DNA of 64,000 nt from Celoporthe dispersa. Taxonomy: Eukaryota > Ascomycota > Sordariomycetes > Diaporthales > Cryphonectriaceae. Position 1 is the stretch's first letter, and each line of letters opens with the position of its first letter. A program made the translations under genes and the position numbers. The stretch lies in assembly GCA_016584495.1 (NCBI GenBank), contig WAID01000006.1:124001-188000 (forward strand), read 5' to 3'. This document shows positions 33,998 to 47,504 of the stretch, piece after piece. The notes beneath the pieces are model-generated. The model saw only the letters and a list, made by a program, of their open reading frames with translations. It made no database searches and was not told the DNA's origin.

Positions 33998-35854
33998 AAC
34001 TGCAACACCTGTCCTAATGTTGGTCCAAGTTGTTGTGACGATAGCCCTACAACTCTTTTGCTACTCGGTTGTCATCTATCAAGCATAATAGGTATTCCTA
34101 ATTTCGAGGAGTGTTGATGAAACTGTGTACGGTACAATCTCGACGTATTAGAAAGCTATAGAGAGATGTGCTGAAAGAAGTATCTGAGAAAATAATGTTT
34201 GCATTTTGCCTCGCAGCACGGCACCTTTAAATATCAAAACTTTATGATAGCATCCTATTTGCAAAATACATACATGGACCAGCAGGTCTTGATTCGATTA
34301 TTAATATTTGAATCTTATGCTACTCATACAATACGAGCTAAGCATGATCTTTAGACTTCAATTGGTAAATTATGTCGTGAACGCTTAACAAGACATTGTC
34401 ACTCTGCCTACACATATCCACCTAGCAATCACCCTTCCGGTCATAGGAACTTCAGAACATAAAAATAGAAGTGTCATAGGTTATATGTCACCAAGTACAA
34501 AGGAAATACGCCAGCTCTTCTACTTTACTGGGTCCCTTTTAATCCGCTGATCACAAACTGCGAACCATATTGTTAGACCGGCTTTGCACAGAAAAATACA
34601 AAGATTGCTGCAGTGATAGCAGTGGTAATGAATATGTTCGGATATGTCCAGCTCTCCAGGCTGAATCGTCGAACGTTCATTATTAGGACTGCATTGTCCA
34701 GCATGGTACGAAAGAGCCAGGAATTTCTCTAAAGCCGAACGCCTGCTTTAATATTGTTGGACAAAATCAGGTTCCGGATGGCCAAGTGGCCGGGTCAGCA
34801 GCTCAAGCGCCTCTTTAAAATATCCGATAATGGAAACGGGGCCAGACAGTATCACGACGTGCAGTTTACCGCTGATATTACGGACGGAAATCTCTGCCGG
34901 CAATGTCATAGTGCGAACGAGAAAAGGCCAACAAGATCTAATGAACACACCTAGGCCCAAGTCTGGTAGAGACGGCTTTAGACGTGCCCAGGAGGATGAT
35001 GCGCTGCTATTAATGTACAAATTATTTCTATCTGTCTCATGCAAGTCATATGCATTGACATCAATGCAGCCCGCAAAAGAGTGTCCCAGACAATTCGCAG
35101 ATAATATTTGGTTCACTAGATATTTTTAGGCATGCTGATCAGTGATCAGAGTTCTATTATGGTATGGAGTATATTATCCTGTGATGACTCCACTAGCTTA
35201 CGGCGAAGCAAAAACTTACGAAATAAGTGAACCAGACAGAAGTTACAGAACAAAAGATATACTAATCAAACCACATGGCCCAGTTGGTTACTCCTTGTTT
35301 CTTACTTTCTTCATTCTTTTTGGGCCCGGTACGATGATAATCACTCCAATATTGTGGGATTTCAACAGTTACAGGCCGTCTGAGTCCAGGTTGCAAACTA
35401 ACTAACTTGTTGTCTTTTTGCTGACTGAGGCTGGGGTGGTCAGTTTCCCGTTCGGGCCAACTCCCACTGCACAGGCCCCCATAATCAGTAGATTGCCTAA
35501 TATGGTAATCTTCAGATCTGGCATTGATCCCACGTGGGGCAGCTGGAGTCTGGATCTTCGCAGAGGAACCACATCTGGGCCACGTGCTTTGCATGGTTGC
35601 TGCATTTGTCAAAGTATTCTAGGGAACACTGGCGGAAGATTGGGCCGGATTCGCGTGTGCGGCTCTAGGGATCGACATGCTGCCGCATACACTGCATACT
35701 GCATGCAGTAGTACTGCATGGTGAAATAATGATTAGTTAAAGTACTTGATGTCGGCTCACCACCACGCACGCCCTGGAGAGATTCTTGGATCTTCATCTT
35801 CTCAATCCCCCAAAGCCCGTCGACCTGTTCTTCTTTCTTTTACTTTCTACTGCA
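33998..35854. other. Intergenic region upstream of the PKS
   Basis: About 1.86 kb, AT-leaning on the left, holding the PKS promoter on the right. A short palindrome-like CTGCATGCAGTAGTACTGCATG lies near 35699. No gene was recognised. Confidence 0.5.
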
Positions 35855-38800
35855 ATGGCCTACGTGAACGAGCCCATCGCTGTCATCGGCAGCGGCTGCC
35901 GCTTCCCCGGCGGCTGCTCGTCACCATCCAAGCTCTGGGACCTGCTGAAATCACCACGCGACGTCGCCACGAAGATCGACCGTTTCAGCGCCGAGGGTTT
36001 CTACCACAAGGACGGCAGTCACCATGGCACTAGCAACGTGCTGCACTCATACCAGCTCACCGAGGATCCTCGTGTGTTTGATGCGCAGTTTTTCAACATA
36101 CCCGGTTCCGAGGCGGACTCGATCGACCCGCAACAAAGAGTCCTGATGGAGGTCGTCTACGAGGCGCTTGAGGCCTCTGGCCACAAGATAGAAGAGTTGT
36201 CTGGCTCGCCGACGGCTGTGTACGTTGGTGTCATGTGTAACGACTATGCGCATATTACATATCACGACCTGGAGTCTCTACCCAAGTACGCAGCTACGGG
36301 TACCGCCCTGAGCATTCTCTCAAACAGAGTTTCTTATTTCTTTAATTGGTAAGCCATCCTTTTTTGTTCTTGTTATTATTCTCCAAAATCCTCCAAAGAC
36401 AAGTAGTCCATTTACTCACACCCTCTTCTACAGGACTGGTCCCTCCATGACCATTGATACCGCCTGTTCTTCTAGTCTTATTGCGACACACCAGGCAGTT
36501 CAGGCACTCCGGAAGGGAGAGTCAAACCTGGCCGTCGCGGCCGGAGCTAATTTGATATTTGGACCCAGTAAGAAGGCTTCCACTTTTGGTTTCAGTAGTT
36601 GTCAGTAGTAGCTAAACAGTTTGCCGTCCAATAGCCAACTATGTGGCCGAGAGCAACGTCAACATGCTTTCGCCCACGGGCCGCAGTCGTATGTGGGATT
36701 CCAAGGCCGACGGCTACGCACGCGGTGAAGGAGTGGCTGCCGTCATCCTCAAGAGGCTGAGCGATGCTATTGCGGACGGTGATACCATCGACTGCATCAT
36801 TCGTGAGACTGGTGTGAATCAAGATGGACGCACCCCTGGTATTACAGTAAGCCTTTTTCCTTTCTTTTTCTTTTCTCCGCCCTCTTACCTCGCTCTCCCT
36901 CTCTCTCTCTTCTCTTCTCTTCTCTTCTTCATTAGTTACTAACACAATCTTTCCAAAGATGCCAAGTAGCACCTCACAGGCTCAGCTCATCCGCCAGACA
37001 TACGCGCGCGCTGGCCTCTCGGTCGAGAAGGACCGCTGCCAGTACTTCGAGGCTCACGGCACAGGCACCAAGGCTGGCGATCCACAGGAGGCCGGCGCAA
37101 TCTACAAGGCCTTCTTTGGAGACAAGGAGGCCCCAGAAGACCCCAACGACGTGCTCTATGTCGGGTCCATCAAGACGGTAATCGGCCACACGGAGGGCAC
37201 CGCTGGAATTGCTGGCCTGCTTCGAGCGTCGCTTGCCATGAAGCATGGCTTCATCCCGCCCAACATGCTCTTCGACGAGCTCAATCCTGATATCGAGCCT
37301 TACTACGGCAGGCTCGAGATTTTGAAGACGGCCAAGCCCTGGCCTGAGTTGCCTCCTGGTGTTCCCAGACGAGCCAGTGTCAACAGCTTTGGTGAGCTGA
37401 CTACTTATCTCTCTGCAACCTGTCCAGGCTATCATTTCTACTGATATCTCTCCTCTTTATTTCAAGTGCACGTTATCTAACCTCATCTGTTTCAACCAGG
37501 ATTTGGCGGAGCCAACGCACATGCCATCATCGAGGCCTACGAGCCCGAGATCGCCAAAAAGGCTCTCCTCTCTCGAAGCTCTACGGCCTCCCTGCCGTTT
37601 CTCTTCTCTGCCAACTCGGAGAAGACACTAGCCAACCAGCTCGAGTCGTACCTATCCTACCTGGAGGATCTGGACGAGGAAAAGACCAACCTTCGCGACC
37701 TGGCCTGGACCCTTTCCCGCAGGTCCGCCTTTTCCCTGCGCACTTCCTACTCGGCCCTCACTCTCGACGCTCTGCGCGGTAAGTTGAGGGCTGCCCTCGA
37801 CGCCAAGAAGAACGACGGAGCGGCTCTTGGCGTGCGGCCTTCCCACAAGACTCACACAATCCTAGGTGTGTTCACAGGCCAGGGTGCGCAGTGGCCACGC
37901 ATGGGTCAGCAGCTGGTCGAGGCCTCTCCGTTCGCCGCAGCCCTGATCGAGGATCTGGATGCGTCTCTCCAAGCGCTGCCGACACAGGATCGCCCAGCCT
38001 GGTCCCTGAGGGAAGAGCTGAGCAGGCCCGCAGACAGCTCGCGCGTGATGGAGGGAACCTTCTCGCAGCCCCTGTGTGCAGCCGTGCAGATCATCCTCGT
38101 CGAGCTGCTTAGGGAGGCGGGCGTCACGTTCGATGTCGTGGTTGGCCACTCCAGCGGTGAAATCGGAGCTGCTTATGCCGCAGGGTTTCTGAGCGCCGGT
38201 GATGCCATCAGGATCGCATATTACCGCGGTCTTTTTGGGAAACTGGCAAGTGGCCCCGGTGGAACATCTGGGACCATGTTGGCGGTGGGCACCTCGATGG
38301 AGGATGCCCACGAGCTGTGCGAGCTTGCCACCATGAAGAGATACGGACGATTCAATGTGGCAGCTAGTAATTCTTCAGCGAGCGTGACACTCTCGGGCGA
38401 CGACAAGGCGATCGACAGGGCCAGGTTCATCTTCGAGGACGAGAGCAAGTTTGTTCGTGCGCTCAAGGTCGACACGGCCTACCACTCACACCACATGGAG
38501 CCTTGTGCCGAACCGTACATGGACGCCATGGCACGCGTCAAGATCACTGTGCAGAAGCCAAACCCTTCATGCAGGTGGTACTCGTCCGTGCTGGGAGGTG
38601 ATCTGGTCACAGGCGATATGAACGAGCAGCTTTCGGGCTCGTACTGGAGGGACAATCTCCTGCAGCCTGTGCTGTTCTCACAAGCCCTCGAGAGCGCCCT
38701 CGAGAACCACGGCGTGCCGGCTCTGGCCCTCGAGGTTGGCCCGCATCCAGCCCTCAAAGGTCCCGCCAGTCTGGTGATCGAAGAGAAGCTGGGCACCTCA

Positions 38801-41800
38801 GTGCCGTACTCCGGCGTGCTGGGCAGGAATTCCGACGACGTGGCAGCATTTTCCGACGCCATCGGGGCGATCTGGGCTCAGGTCGGTGCCTCGGATGTGA
38901 ATTTCGGACGTCTTGACGCCGCCTTTGTCGACAACAAGGCCTCTCTTGACAAGCCACAATTCCTGCGGTCAATGCCAGGCTACACTTGGGACCACAGCCA
39001 GACGTTCTGGGCCGAGTCCCGCATATCCAAGGCGATGCGCTTCCGTCAACATGGCCACCACGAACTGTTGGGTGTTCGTCTTGACAGTGGCGAGACTGAG
39101 ATGCGGTGGCGCAACTTCCTCAAGCCAGGTGAGATTCCCTGGGTTCGCGGTCACCAGATTCAGGGCCAGACCATCTTTCCGGGTGCTGGTTTCGCGGCTA
39201 TGGCCATCGAGGCGGCCAAGATCTTTCTGCAGGACGCCGGAGAGGAGATGGAACTCATCGAGCTGGAGGATCTGACCATCCGCCGTGCTCTGGGCTTCCT
39301 GGACGAAAATCTTGGCGCTGAGATCACCGTGACCCTTTGTAACATCCAGCGGGATGACGCCTCTGGCCTCGTCCTGGGCGACTTTATATGTGGAGCCTGC
39401 CCAACCAAGGACGCAGCGCCGACGACCATCTCCACAGCTCGCGTAAAGCTGTGTCTTGGCCAAGGTTCCCAGGGAACACTGCCTGCAAGGGACCGAGCCT
39501 CTCAGGAGGACAAGATGACTGAGGTTGACACCGAGATCTTCTACAACTCCCTGGCAAAGCTAGGCTACAACTACGCCGATATGTTCAAGGGCATCACGGG
39601 CCTGAGCCGCAGGAGGCTCGCCTCTTCAGGTGTCATCCACACCACAGCGGAGGAGGGCTACACGCCTGACCTGATCGTGCACCCTGCACCTCTTGATGTT
39701 GCCTTCCAGGGTCTGTTTGGTGCCATCGGTGCGCCAGGGGATGGCCAGCTCTGGACACTGATGGTGCCCACCGTGATCCGGTCCATCAAGATCAACCCTT
39801 TTACCTGCAACAAGACAGCCTGCCTCGGGACAGACCTGTCCTTCGACGCTGGCGTACAGGTGGACCGGTCGTCACAAGACATCTCGGGCGACATTGATGT
39901 TTATGACGAGGACGGCAACGCCATGCTGCAGATCGAGGGGCTGCAGGTCACCCCTGTGACACAGATCACGGCCAAGGACGACGCGCAGAAGTTCTCCGAG
40001 ACGGTCTGGGGCACCGACAAGCCTGATGCGGCTCGGGATTACACCGAATTTTGGGATGTCGAGACAGAGAAGTGGGAGAAGTCCTACTTTGTCGAGCGAG
40101 CCTGCTTCTTCTACATGAAGAGGCTGCACGATGCAATCCGGCCAGAAGAACGCGAGGGTCTTCCGTGGCATCCCAAGAAGTACATCAGCTGGGTCGCCTC
40201 GGTGGTTCAGGGAGGCGGCTGCAGGGACGCATCCCACGATCAAGAAGGAATGGCTAGACGATACTTTCGAAACGATGGAGGGTCCAATGAGAGAGTAAGT
40301 CTTTTACCCTTTTTTCTTTTTACTTTTTTTTTCTTGAGCAAAGAAGGGAGGGGGAGAAGAGAAAGAGGAATAGAGAGAGAGCCAGACATTATTCGCATTG
40401 AAACGGTATGTGCTAATACTAGAAAACAGGTTCGCCAAGGAATACGACGACTTCCACTATCTCATGACGCTCGGAGACAACCTCATCCCGTTCATCCGCG
40501 GAGAAGTGTCGCTCCTGGAGCTGTTCCGTGATTCCGATGTGCTCGACCATGTCTACAAGCATACATATGGTGTTCCCGAGTACAACAACTACCTCGGTGC
40601 CCTGGTGCAGCAGCTGGCCCACAAGTCTAAGCAGATGGAGATTCTTGAGATTGGTGAGTGGTGATTTATTAATGATTTTTTTGGGCACGCTTCTTGGAAA
40701 CAAAGAAAGAGAAAAAAGAGAAACTGTCTGCTCAAGTATTTAGACAATGTGGGTCAATCCTGACAGGTGAAAATGCTAATTACGATGAATTACACAGGCG
40801 CCGGTACCGGATCTGCCACTGAAGCCATCATGAGCCGCATTGGGGACCATTTTGGATCATACACCTACACGGACATCTCAGCCTCCTTCTTCCCAGCGGC
40901 CCAGGAGCTGTTCAGGGAGCAAGATGCCAAGTTCATCTACAAGACCCTGGACGTGGAGGTGGCCCCTACAGAGCAGGGTTTCAGCGAGCGCCGCTACGAC
41001 CTGATCGTCGCCTCGAACGTCTTGCACGCAACCAAGAGCATCGAGAACACCTTGTCAAACGTACGCAGGCTTCTCAAGCCCGGAGGCTATCTCCTGCTCC
41101 TCGAGATCACTGATGTGGACCCCGTGCGCCAATCCTTCTTCTTTGGCTCGCTGCCGGGCTGGTGGGTGGGCGAGAACGACGGAAGAATGCACCATCCCCT
41201 GCTCCCTCAGCACAAGTGGGACGCGGCCCTGAGGAACTCGGGCTTCTCGGGCATCGACACGGCCACCCCTGAGACTGGCATGTTTATTGTTCCCCTCAGT
41301 GTCATGCTAAGCCAGGCCATCGATCCGCAGATGCAGCTCATCCGAGAGCCTCTCAAGACGGCAGAGAACAACAGCAGCGATGCCGCCCTCAAGCTGCCCA
41401 AGCTCCTCGTCCTCGCAGGCCAGGACGCAGACACAGCCCAGCTGCAGGAAGAGGTCCTCACCATTCTCGAGCCCTTCTCTACCGAGGTTGAAGTTGTCTC
41501 CCGGATGGAGGACCTAAACGAGGGCCATTTCGGGCCCAAGCAGCTCGTGCTCAGCATGATGGAACTCGACACAGATGCCTTCAACCCCTTCACGCCTGAG
41601 CGGTGGGCCGCCATCCAGCTCATGACGGAGAAGTCTCTCAACATCCTCTGGGTTACACGCGGCGTGGCAGGGGAGAATCCGTTCAGTAACATGATGGTCG
41701 GCGTCTCCCGGTGTCTGGTACACGAAAAGCCAGACCTGCGGTTCCAAGTCGTTGATTTCGCAGCACACAATGCTGTGGACACAACATACATTGCCAGCAC

Positions 41801-44394
41801 GCTGATGAGGATGCACATATCTGCGTCTTGGAATAGCCGGGTCGAGCCGTATGTCACCACCTGGTTGCTGGAGAGGGAAATCCGCCTCGTGGACGGACAG
41901 GTTTGGATTCCTCGCATCGTGCCCTGCAGGTCACTAGATGCGCGGTACAACTCATCACGCAGGACAATCCGCAAGCAGGTGGCGCTCAAGGACTCGGTCG
42001 TCGCCGTTCGTACCAAGATGGGCGCCTATGAGCTGCGCGAGGTGAGAACGCCCAGCTGGGTCGTTCCACAGCGGGCTGACCTTGTTGAAGTCGAGACTCT
42101 CCGCTCGACTTTGTCAGCCCTGGCCGTCCCTTCAGTCGGATGTCTCTATCTCCTCGTGGGCAAGATTGTCGGCACGGATCAGACAGTCCTCGCACTGTCT
42201 GAGACGCTGCAGTCTAAGATCTCTATCCCTCAAGATCTTGTCCTCCCTGTGGATCTGCCAGAGGATCAGGTCGCGCAGCTCCTCGTCTCTGCTGCTAGTT
42301 TCCTCCTGGGCGACTACCTCATCTCGCACACGGCCAAGAACACATCGCTGATGGTGCATGAACCAACAGCTGTTCTCGCAGCAGCCCTGAAGGATCTGGC
42401 TCGGGATCGCCACATCACTCTTGGCCTGACCACATCGTCCTCAAGCCGGCGAAGTTCTCGTGGTGACAGTCAGCTCAAGTACTTCCATCCTTGTGCTCAT
42501 CGGCGGACGGTATTAAGCCTGCTTCCTCCCAAGCTGTCTACCTTTGCGTACTTCCCCAGTGCGCATGATTCAGCACGCTCAGGGGCGCACCTCGAGGGAC
42601 ACCTGCCGTCCTATGTCAGGAGGCTTTCTCCCGATGACTTCCTGAGTGATTCCGCCTATGTGCAGCCCCAGGCAAGCCCAGAAGCCGCCCTAAGGCTGCT
42701 CCAGCAGGCACGGGCGTTCTTCGAGACCCACTCCGGCCTCGACGTTTTTGAGCGTGTCAGGGAGCTCAGCCTCGCAGACATTCCCGGCTACCACCAAGAC
42801 CAGGCCCACTTCACACTTGAGATCCTAGATCTCTCGGAGCAGCCCTTCACGGAGGCCGCGCTTGTACCCTCTGAGGACGAGGTCCAGTTCCGCCCAGACA
42901 AGACATACTGGCTTGCTGGCCTGACTGGTGAGCTTGGGCTTTCGTTGACTCGCTGGATGATCGAGAGGGGCGCTCGCTATATCGTGTTGACGTCTCGGAA
43001 TCCCAAGGTGGACAAGAAGTGGCTCGACACGATGCAGTCTACCGGCGCTACTGTCAAAGTCCTGCCCATGTAAGTTGACAGAGCAGATCCCCATGAAATC
43101 TCTTGATTATCGCCCTTTTTGTTTTCGTTTTTCTCTTTTTAGACATATTCTCTAACAACACTTCACAGGGACATCACAAAGGCCGAGTCCGTCTTGGAGA
43201 CGTACAAGACCATCAACAAGACGCTTCCATCCATCGCAGGCGTCTGCAACGGAGCCATGGTGCTGAACGACGGGCTTGTTGCCAACCAGTCATATGAGGA
43301 TTTCAACGCCACCCTGGAGCCCAAGGTCAAGGGCACTCAGTATCTCGACTCTCTCTTCCAGAAACCAGATCTGGACTTCTTTATCATCTTCTCGTCGCTG
43401 GCCTACACGACAGGAAACGTCGGACAGTCCAGCTACGCCGCCGCCAACGGCTTCATGGTCAGCGTGGTCGAAGGCCGCCGGCGGAGAGGCCTTGCTGGGT
43501 CTGTGATGAACCTGGCTGGTATCTACGGCATCGGCTACATCACGCGCCGTGAGGCGACTCTCATGGACCGTCTCGAGAAGATGGGCTACTCCAACATCTC
43601 TGAGTGGGACTATCTCCAGTTCTTCGCCGAGGCGGTGCTGGCGGGCAAGCCAGATGAAGGTGCGGTCCACGGGATCTGGGAGATTGCCTCAGCCATCAGA
43701 CCTATCGACGCGGATGCCGAGAACCCGCCGCCATGGCTTGACGTGCCAAGGTTCTCCTGGTACAAGAGAGCCAAGGCGAATGCGGCTGAGAGAGATGACG
43801 GTGCTACTGTCTCGGTGAGGGACCAGCTCAAGGAGCAGAAGACAATGGAGGACGTGAAGAAGGCTCTTCTGGGTAGGTTTTGACTTGTTTCTTTCTTCTT
43901 CCATGCGTATGAACAATGCTAATATGGAACGTGAATTTACAGGAGGCTTTGTGGCCAACTTGTATAAACTCCTCGGAATGCGACCAGAGGACGGCGCCAT
44001 CTCGCCCAGCACACCCCTGATCGAGCTGGGAATCGACTCCCTTGTCGCCGTCGACATGCGCATCTGGTTCACACGCGAGCTAGATCTAGACCTTCCCGTC
44101 CTGAAACTGCTCGGTGGAGCCACCGTCGAAGACATGGTCGAGGATGCCGTGGCGAGGCTATCGCCTGCCTTGATCCCCAATGTCAAGGATGCGCCAAACG
44201 CAGGAGAGACGACGGCTCCATCTGAGGAGGAATCCCAACAGGACCCGCTGGAGCCAGAATCGAGCGAGGATGCGGCTTCACAGGGCAGCAGTGGTGCGGC
44301 AACAGACGAGTTTGGCCTTCCTACTACGTCGACCATGACCACACCACCACAGAGTGTTGGAGATGCTGACGAGGCCAAGGTCGTGGACCAGTGA
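35855..44394 (+). CDS. Highly reducing polyketide synthase: KS-AT-DH-MT-ER0-KR-ACP
   Basis: Iterative type I PKS that builds a reduced, C-methylated chain. Nine exons are 35855-36348, 36434-36567, 36635-36846, 36959-37391, 37500-40294, 40430-40653, 40798-43069, 43169-43872 and 43943-44394, giving about 2572 residues. KS has DTACSSSL (Cys near 176), EAHGTGT and GHTEGTAG. AT has GHSSG near 639. DH has HQIQGQTIFP near 975 and DVAFQ near 1155. The methyltransferase has GAGTGSAT near 1431. The region before KR lacks ER motifs. KR has GLTGELG near 2138 and YAAAN near 2276. ACP has GIDSL near 2453. About 70 acidic, Ser/Pro/Gln-rich residues follow. One extra G at 40210-40212 breaks the frame between DH and MT; both flanks are conserved. 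The domain order equals LovB-type enzymes that need a partner ER. Confidence 0.96.
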
Positions 44395-45045
44395 ATGAAC
44401 CTCTGGAGCTGATCATTTCTTTTTTTTCTTTTTCAAATTACTGTACAAGCACATATGATTGATTTGAACCTGTATTTTTACGCATTTCTTTTTAGCTACG
44501 TAACTATATAATTGATTATGAGTAAATTCTGGCAAACTTCACTAATCAAGTTGACTGAGGGCCTAGCTCGTATCCATATTCAATGCTCCTGACTTATTGG
44601 CTGGTGTTTGTAGCCGTGGTCCCTAACTATAGTCTCGTAGTCTAATGCCTACTAAAGTTCGAGACTCTAATATCAACAGATTCACGGCCAAGATTGCGCC
44701 TCCAAGCAGACAAGCCTTTCCGTCTTTCAAACTCCCAGGAACGCTTAGTGGGAGTTCTACTACATTCCATGCCTCTCCACAAAAATATTCGTGTGCAAGG
44801 CCTGCACGCTGACAAACACGTCGTCGTAGGGCCACCTCAAGCTGAGCCAGAGCAAGATTCCAGATACAAACACATATACCACCCGAGAATCACGATCTAT
44901 TCCGGGATAGCTTCAAAACTATAGCGGCTTGATTTAATTACACAAATATGCTAGATCAATGGCTTGTGGGCCCAGAAAGACATATTTTGTTGCTACACTT
45001 GTCGGATGATTACTGAACATTGTCAATCATAACCCGGGTTTAAAA
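44395..45045. other. Convergent 3' intergenic region
   Basis: About 650 bp between the PKS (+) and dioxygenase (-) stops, AT-rich, presumably holding both polyadenylation regions. No gene is seen. Confidence 0.5.
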
Positions 45046-46103
45046 TCACTCCTCCTTCTGAGCAGCCCCGAACCCCTTAGCCAAGTCTGAGAGGAGATCG
45101 GAACCCTCCTTTGGCTCATTGAGACCCCAGGCTGTCGACGAAGAGTCGAGGATAGTCGCCCTCCTCATGTCACGGATATGCTTGCCCTCAAACGAGCCTC
45201 CACAGGCCCGGTGCATAACACACGTGTTATCCTGTCATAGATTAGTTTCTTAGAATTCTACTTTGTTTCTCTTCAGTGCGTTTTGTAGCAACTCACCCAA
45301 ATGACGATATCACCATCATTTTCCCAGTCCACCCTGAAGGTGTACTTGTCTTGAGTGGCATGCTGGAGTAGAGACTCGATGATCGGCTGGCTCTCTTCCT
45401 TTGTCATCCCGTCGATGTGGTGCGCGTGCGCCGCGATGTACATGTTCATCCTCTGGCTAGGCTCGTGCAGCTGAACCAGCTTGTGGCGGGCCATGGTGTT
45501 GTTCTCGGGAGCCATGTGCTTGAGAAACTCGCAGTCAGGGGCGGCTAGGCGTCGACTGTGCCAGATGGAATGCCAAACGACATAATCCTTGATCTTCTCC
45601 TTGGTCTCATCATCCAGGTCGTTGTAGGCTGTCCTCGTATCGGCAAATGCGGTCCCACCGCCGGTCCCCTTGGGCGGCAACTGGTGCGCGCGGAGAATGG
45701 AGAACCCGACCCTACGGGGGTTGTAGGAGCAATCGACGTGGAAGAGGTTGTTCCCCTGGCCGAGCTGATACCTCAGGCTGTCCTTTTGGACAACCGAGCC
45801 GTCCGCCTCGATGTTACCCACATCTGTGAGCTCGTTGAAGGGCGCCAGCCGGTACTTCTGGCCAGGTACGATGAAGACGGTGGAGCTATCCAGCTCGCCC
45901 AGCTGACGGGCAAAATCCACGTGCCTCGCGTCGTCCAGCTGGGCACCACGGAAGACCAGGACTCCGTACTTGGCCATGCCATCACGAATGCTGGTGATGA
46001 CATTTTCGGGGACTGATTTCGAGAAATCAACCCCATGGCACTCCGCCCCGAAAGTGGGGTGAAGAGGCTTGAAGGACACCGTGACACCGTTGCTGATGGC
46101 CAT
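45046..46103 (-). CDS. TauD/TfdA-family Fe(II)/2-oxoglutarate dioxygenase
   Basis: Non-haem iron oxygenase likely to hydroxylate, desaturate or cyclise the product. It has 330 residues in two exons, 46103-45297 and 45231-45046. The phase-0 intron has a GTGAGT donor and a GACAG acceptor. Start at MAISNGV is chosen because the fold begins there (LHPTFGAECHGVDFS); an upstream in-frame ATG at 46202 is less likely. Iron ligands are His and Asp of FHVDCSY, and the distal His of CVMHRACGG, which lies in exon 2. The 2-oxoglutarate Arg is in the HIRDMRRATIL block. The second exon is essential for activity, supporting the splice model. It lies tail-to-tail with the PKS. Confidence 0.93.
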
Positions 46104-47504
46104 TGCTGCGATGATCTGCGTGGGTGCGGTCACGACAATGTGAACGCGCGACTGATTAGAGGGAAATTTCAGTGGCCATGCTGGACTACCCACGGGCCAC
46201 AAACGCGGTGGGAGATATTTGTAGATTGTCGTCCCAGGCGGTCACTGACGGGCTCAAGGGAGCCCACAGGCACCTAGGTCCCCCGGAAGAGGATTTCTAT
46301 TACTGGGACTGACCTAGGTGAGGAACCAGTCTGTGGGACAACAGGGAGATCGAGTCTATACTTCCAAATGAGTATGTAGTACATATGGGGTAAGGTAAGC
46401 GGATTTCTCGCTGTATAATTCCAGAAGCGGTTAAGAAGGTGGCGGTGCTGCCACGCCTCGGACCTCCCGCTCGTAGCATTCATTCACGGTATTGAATTGC
46501 TGGCCACATAATATGGTGCAGTGCCACGTCCCAATCCCGACCACCAGAGAGAGTGACATGGAATCACGGTGGGTTAAAAGACAAATTCCAATCACGTAAA
46601 AATAATTTGGACGTGTTCTTGATATATCCATCACGCTGGAATGGTCGAGCACAGCAGCGCCGTGTATCATTCCCGAGGTTCTTGCCGGTAGAGCCTTCGT
46701 AATCATGAAACTCACTTGAGTGGAACACTAGAAGAGTCATCCCTCGCTCGACTGCTCTCCGCTACCAGGATCTTCAAGTGGTCTGACCGCTTCCACTAGT
46801 CAGAAGGCAAGCTTTGAGGGGGTGGAGGGGAATCATCGAGGTACTGTGTACATGGAAGTCGATGTCCAACTATGCCCAGAAAGGAATTGCCAGAAAAGGA
46901 AATAATACCAAATATGGCAGGTTGAGCTTTTACTGCTCCCACCCCCCCTCCCCACATCACCAGTCGAGGTACCTTTCTATCCAAAAACATGCACTCATAC
47001 GCACTGTGTAAATGTGTGTTCACAGCTCCGCAAGACAAGCCATGGCTCCTGAGCTTAGTGGAGCTAGGGAATACATGTAAGTCATTACATAATAAGACAC
47101 ATATCAAGCGGTGTGAAATATTATTCTCAGGTACCACCACATGTACAGTCACACGAGAGTGAGTTGTGGATTCTATTGCTCGTTTAAGCATGGAAGCTTT
47201 GAGTCTCCATGAACGAAGCTGCCCATCCATCAGGCTTCACAATAATTTGGTTGCCTATTCTGGTACAGTAGATTGACAGGACCACACGTCTCAGCTAATT
47301 GGCGAATCTTGGACCATAGTTTGCTCCTTGTACAGGGGCTGGGCTGGTGAGGATGATTCTTTCCAGCACAGAAGGCTGGCTTTCTACATAGTAGGAAGCA
47401 AGGACTTAATGAAAGAGTCCTGGAGCCAGCTCCCGAAAAGCCGCTTGCCGTTCTTCGTCCACACCCAGAGACACACCTGAGCCAGTCAACCTGAACGGTG
47501 GAAA
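46104..47504. promoter_or_regulatory. Divergent intergenic region of the dioxygenase and AYR1-like gene
   Basis: 1.4 kb between two opposite starts. No open frame looks coding. It should contain both promoters. No known motif was assigned. Confidence 0.45.

Noticed and set aside
34765..34815. tRNA-like A-box (TGGCCAAGTGG)
   Set aside because: No acceptable B-box, anticodon arm or acceptor pairing follows at the right spacing.
46104..46202. Upstream in-frame ATG for the dioxygenase
   Set aside because: The extra 33 residues do not resemble the TauD fold or a clear targeting peptide. The domain begins right after the ATG at 46103.
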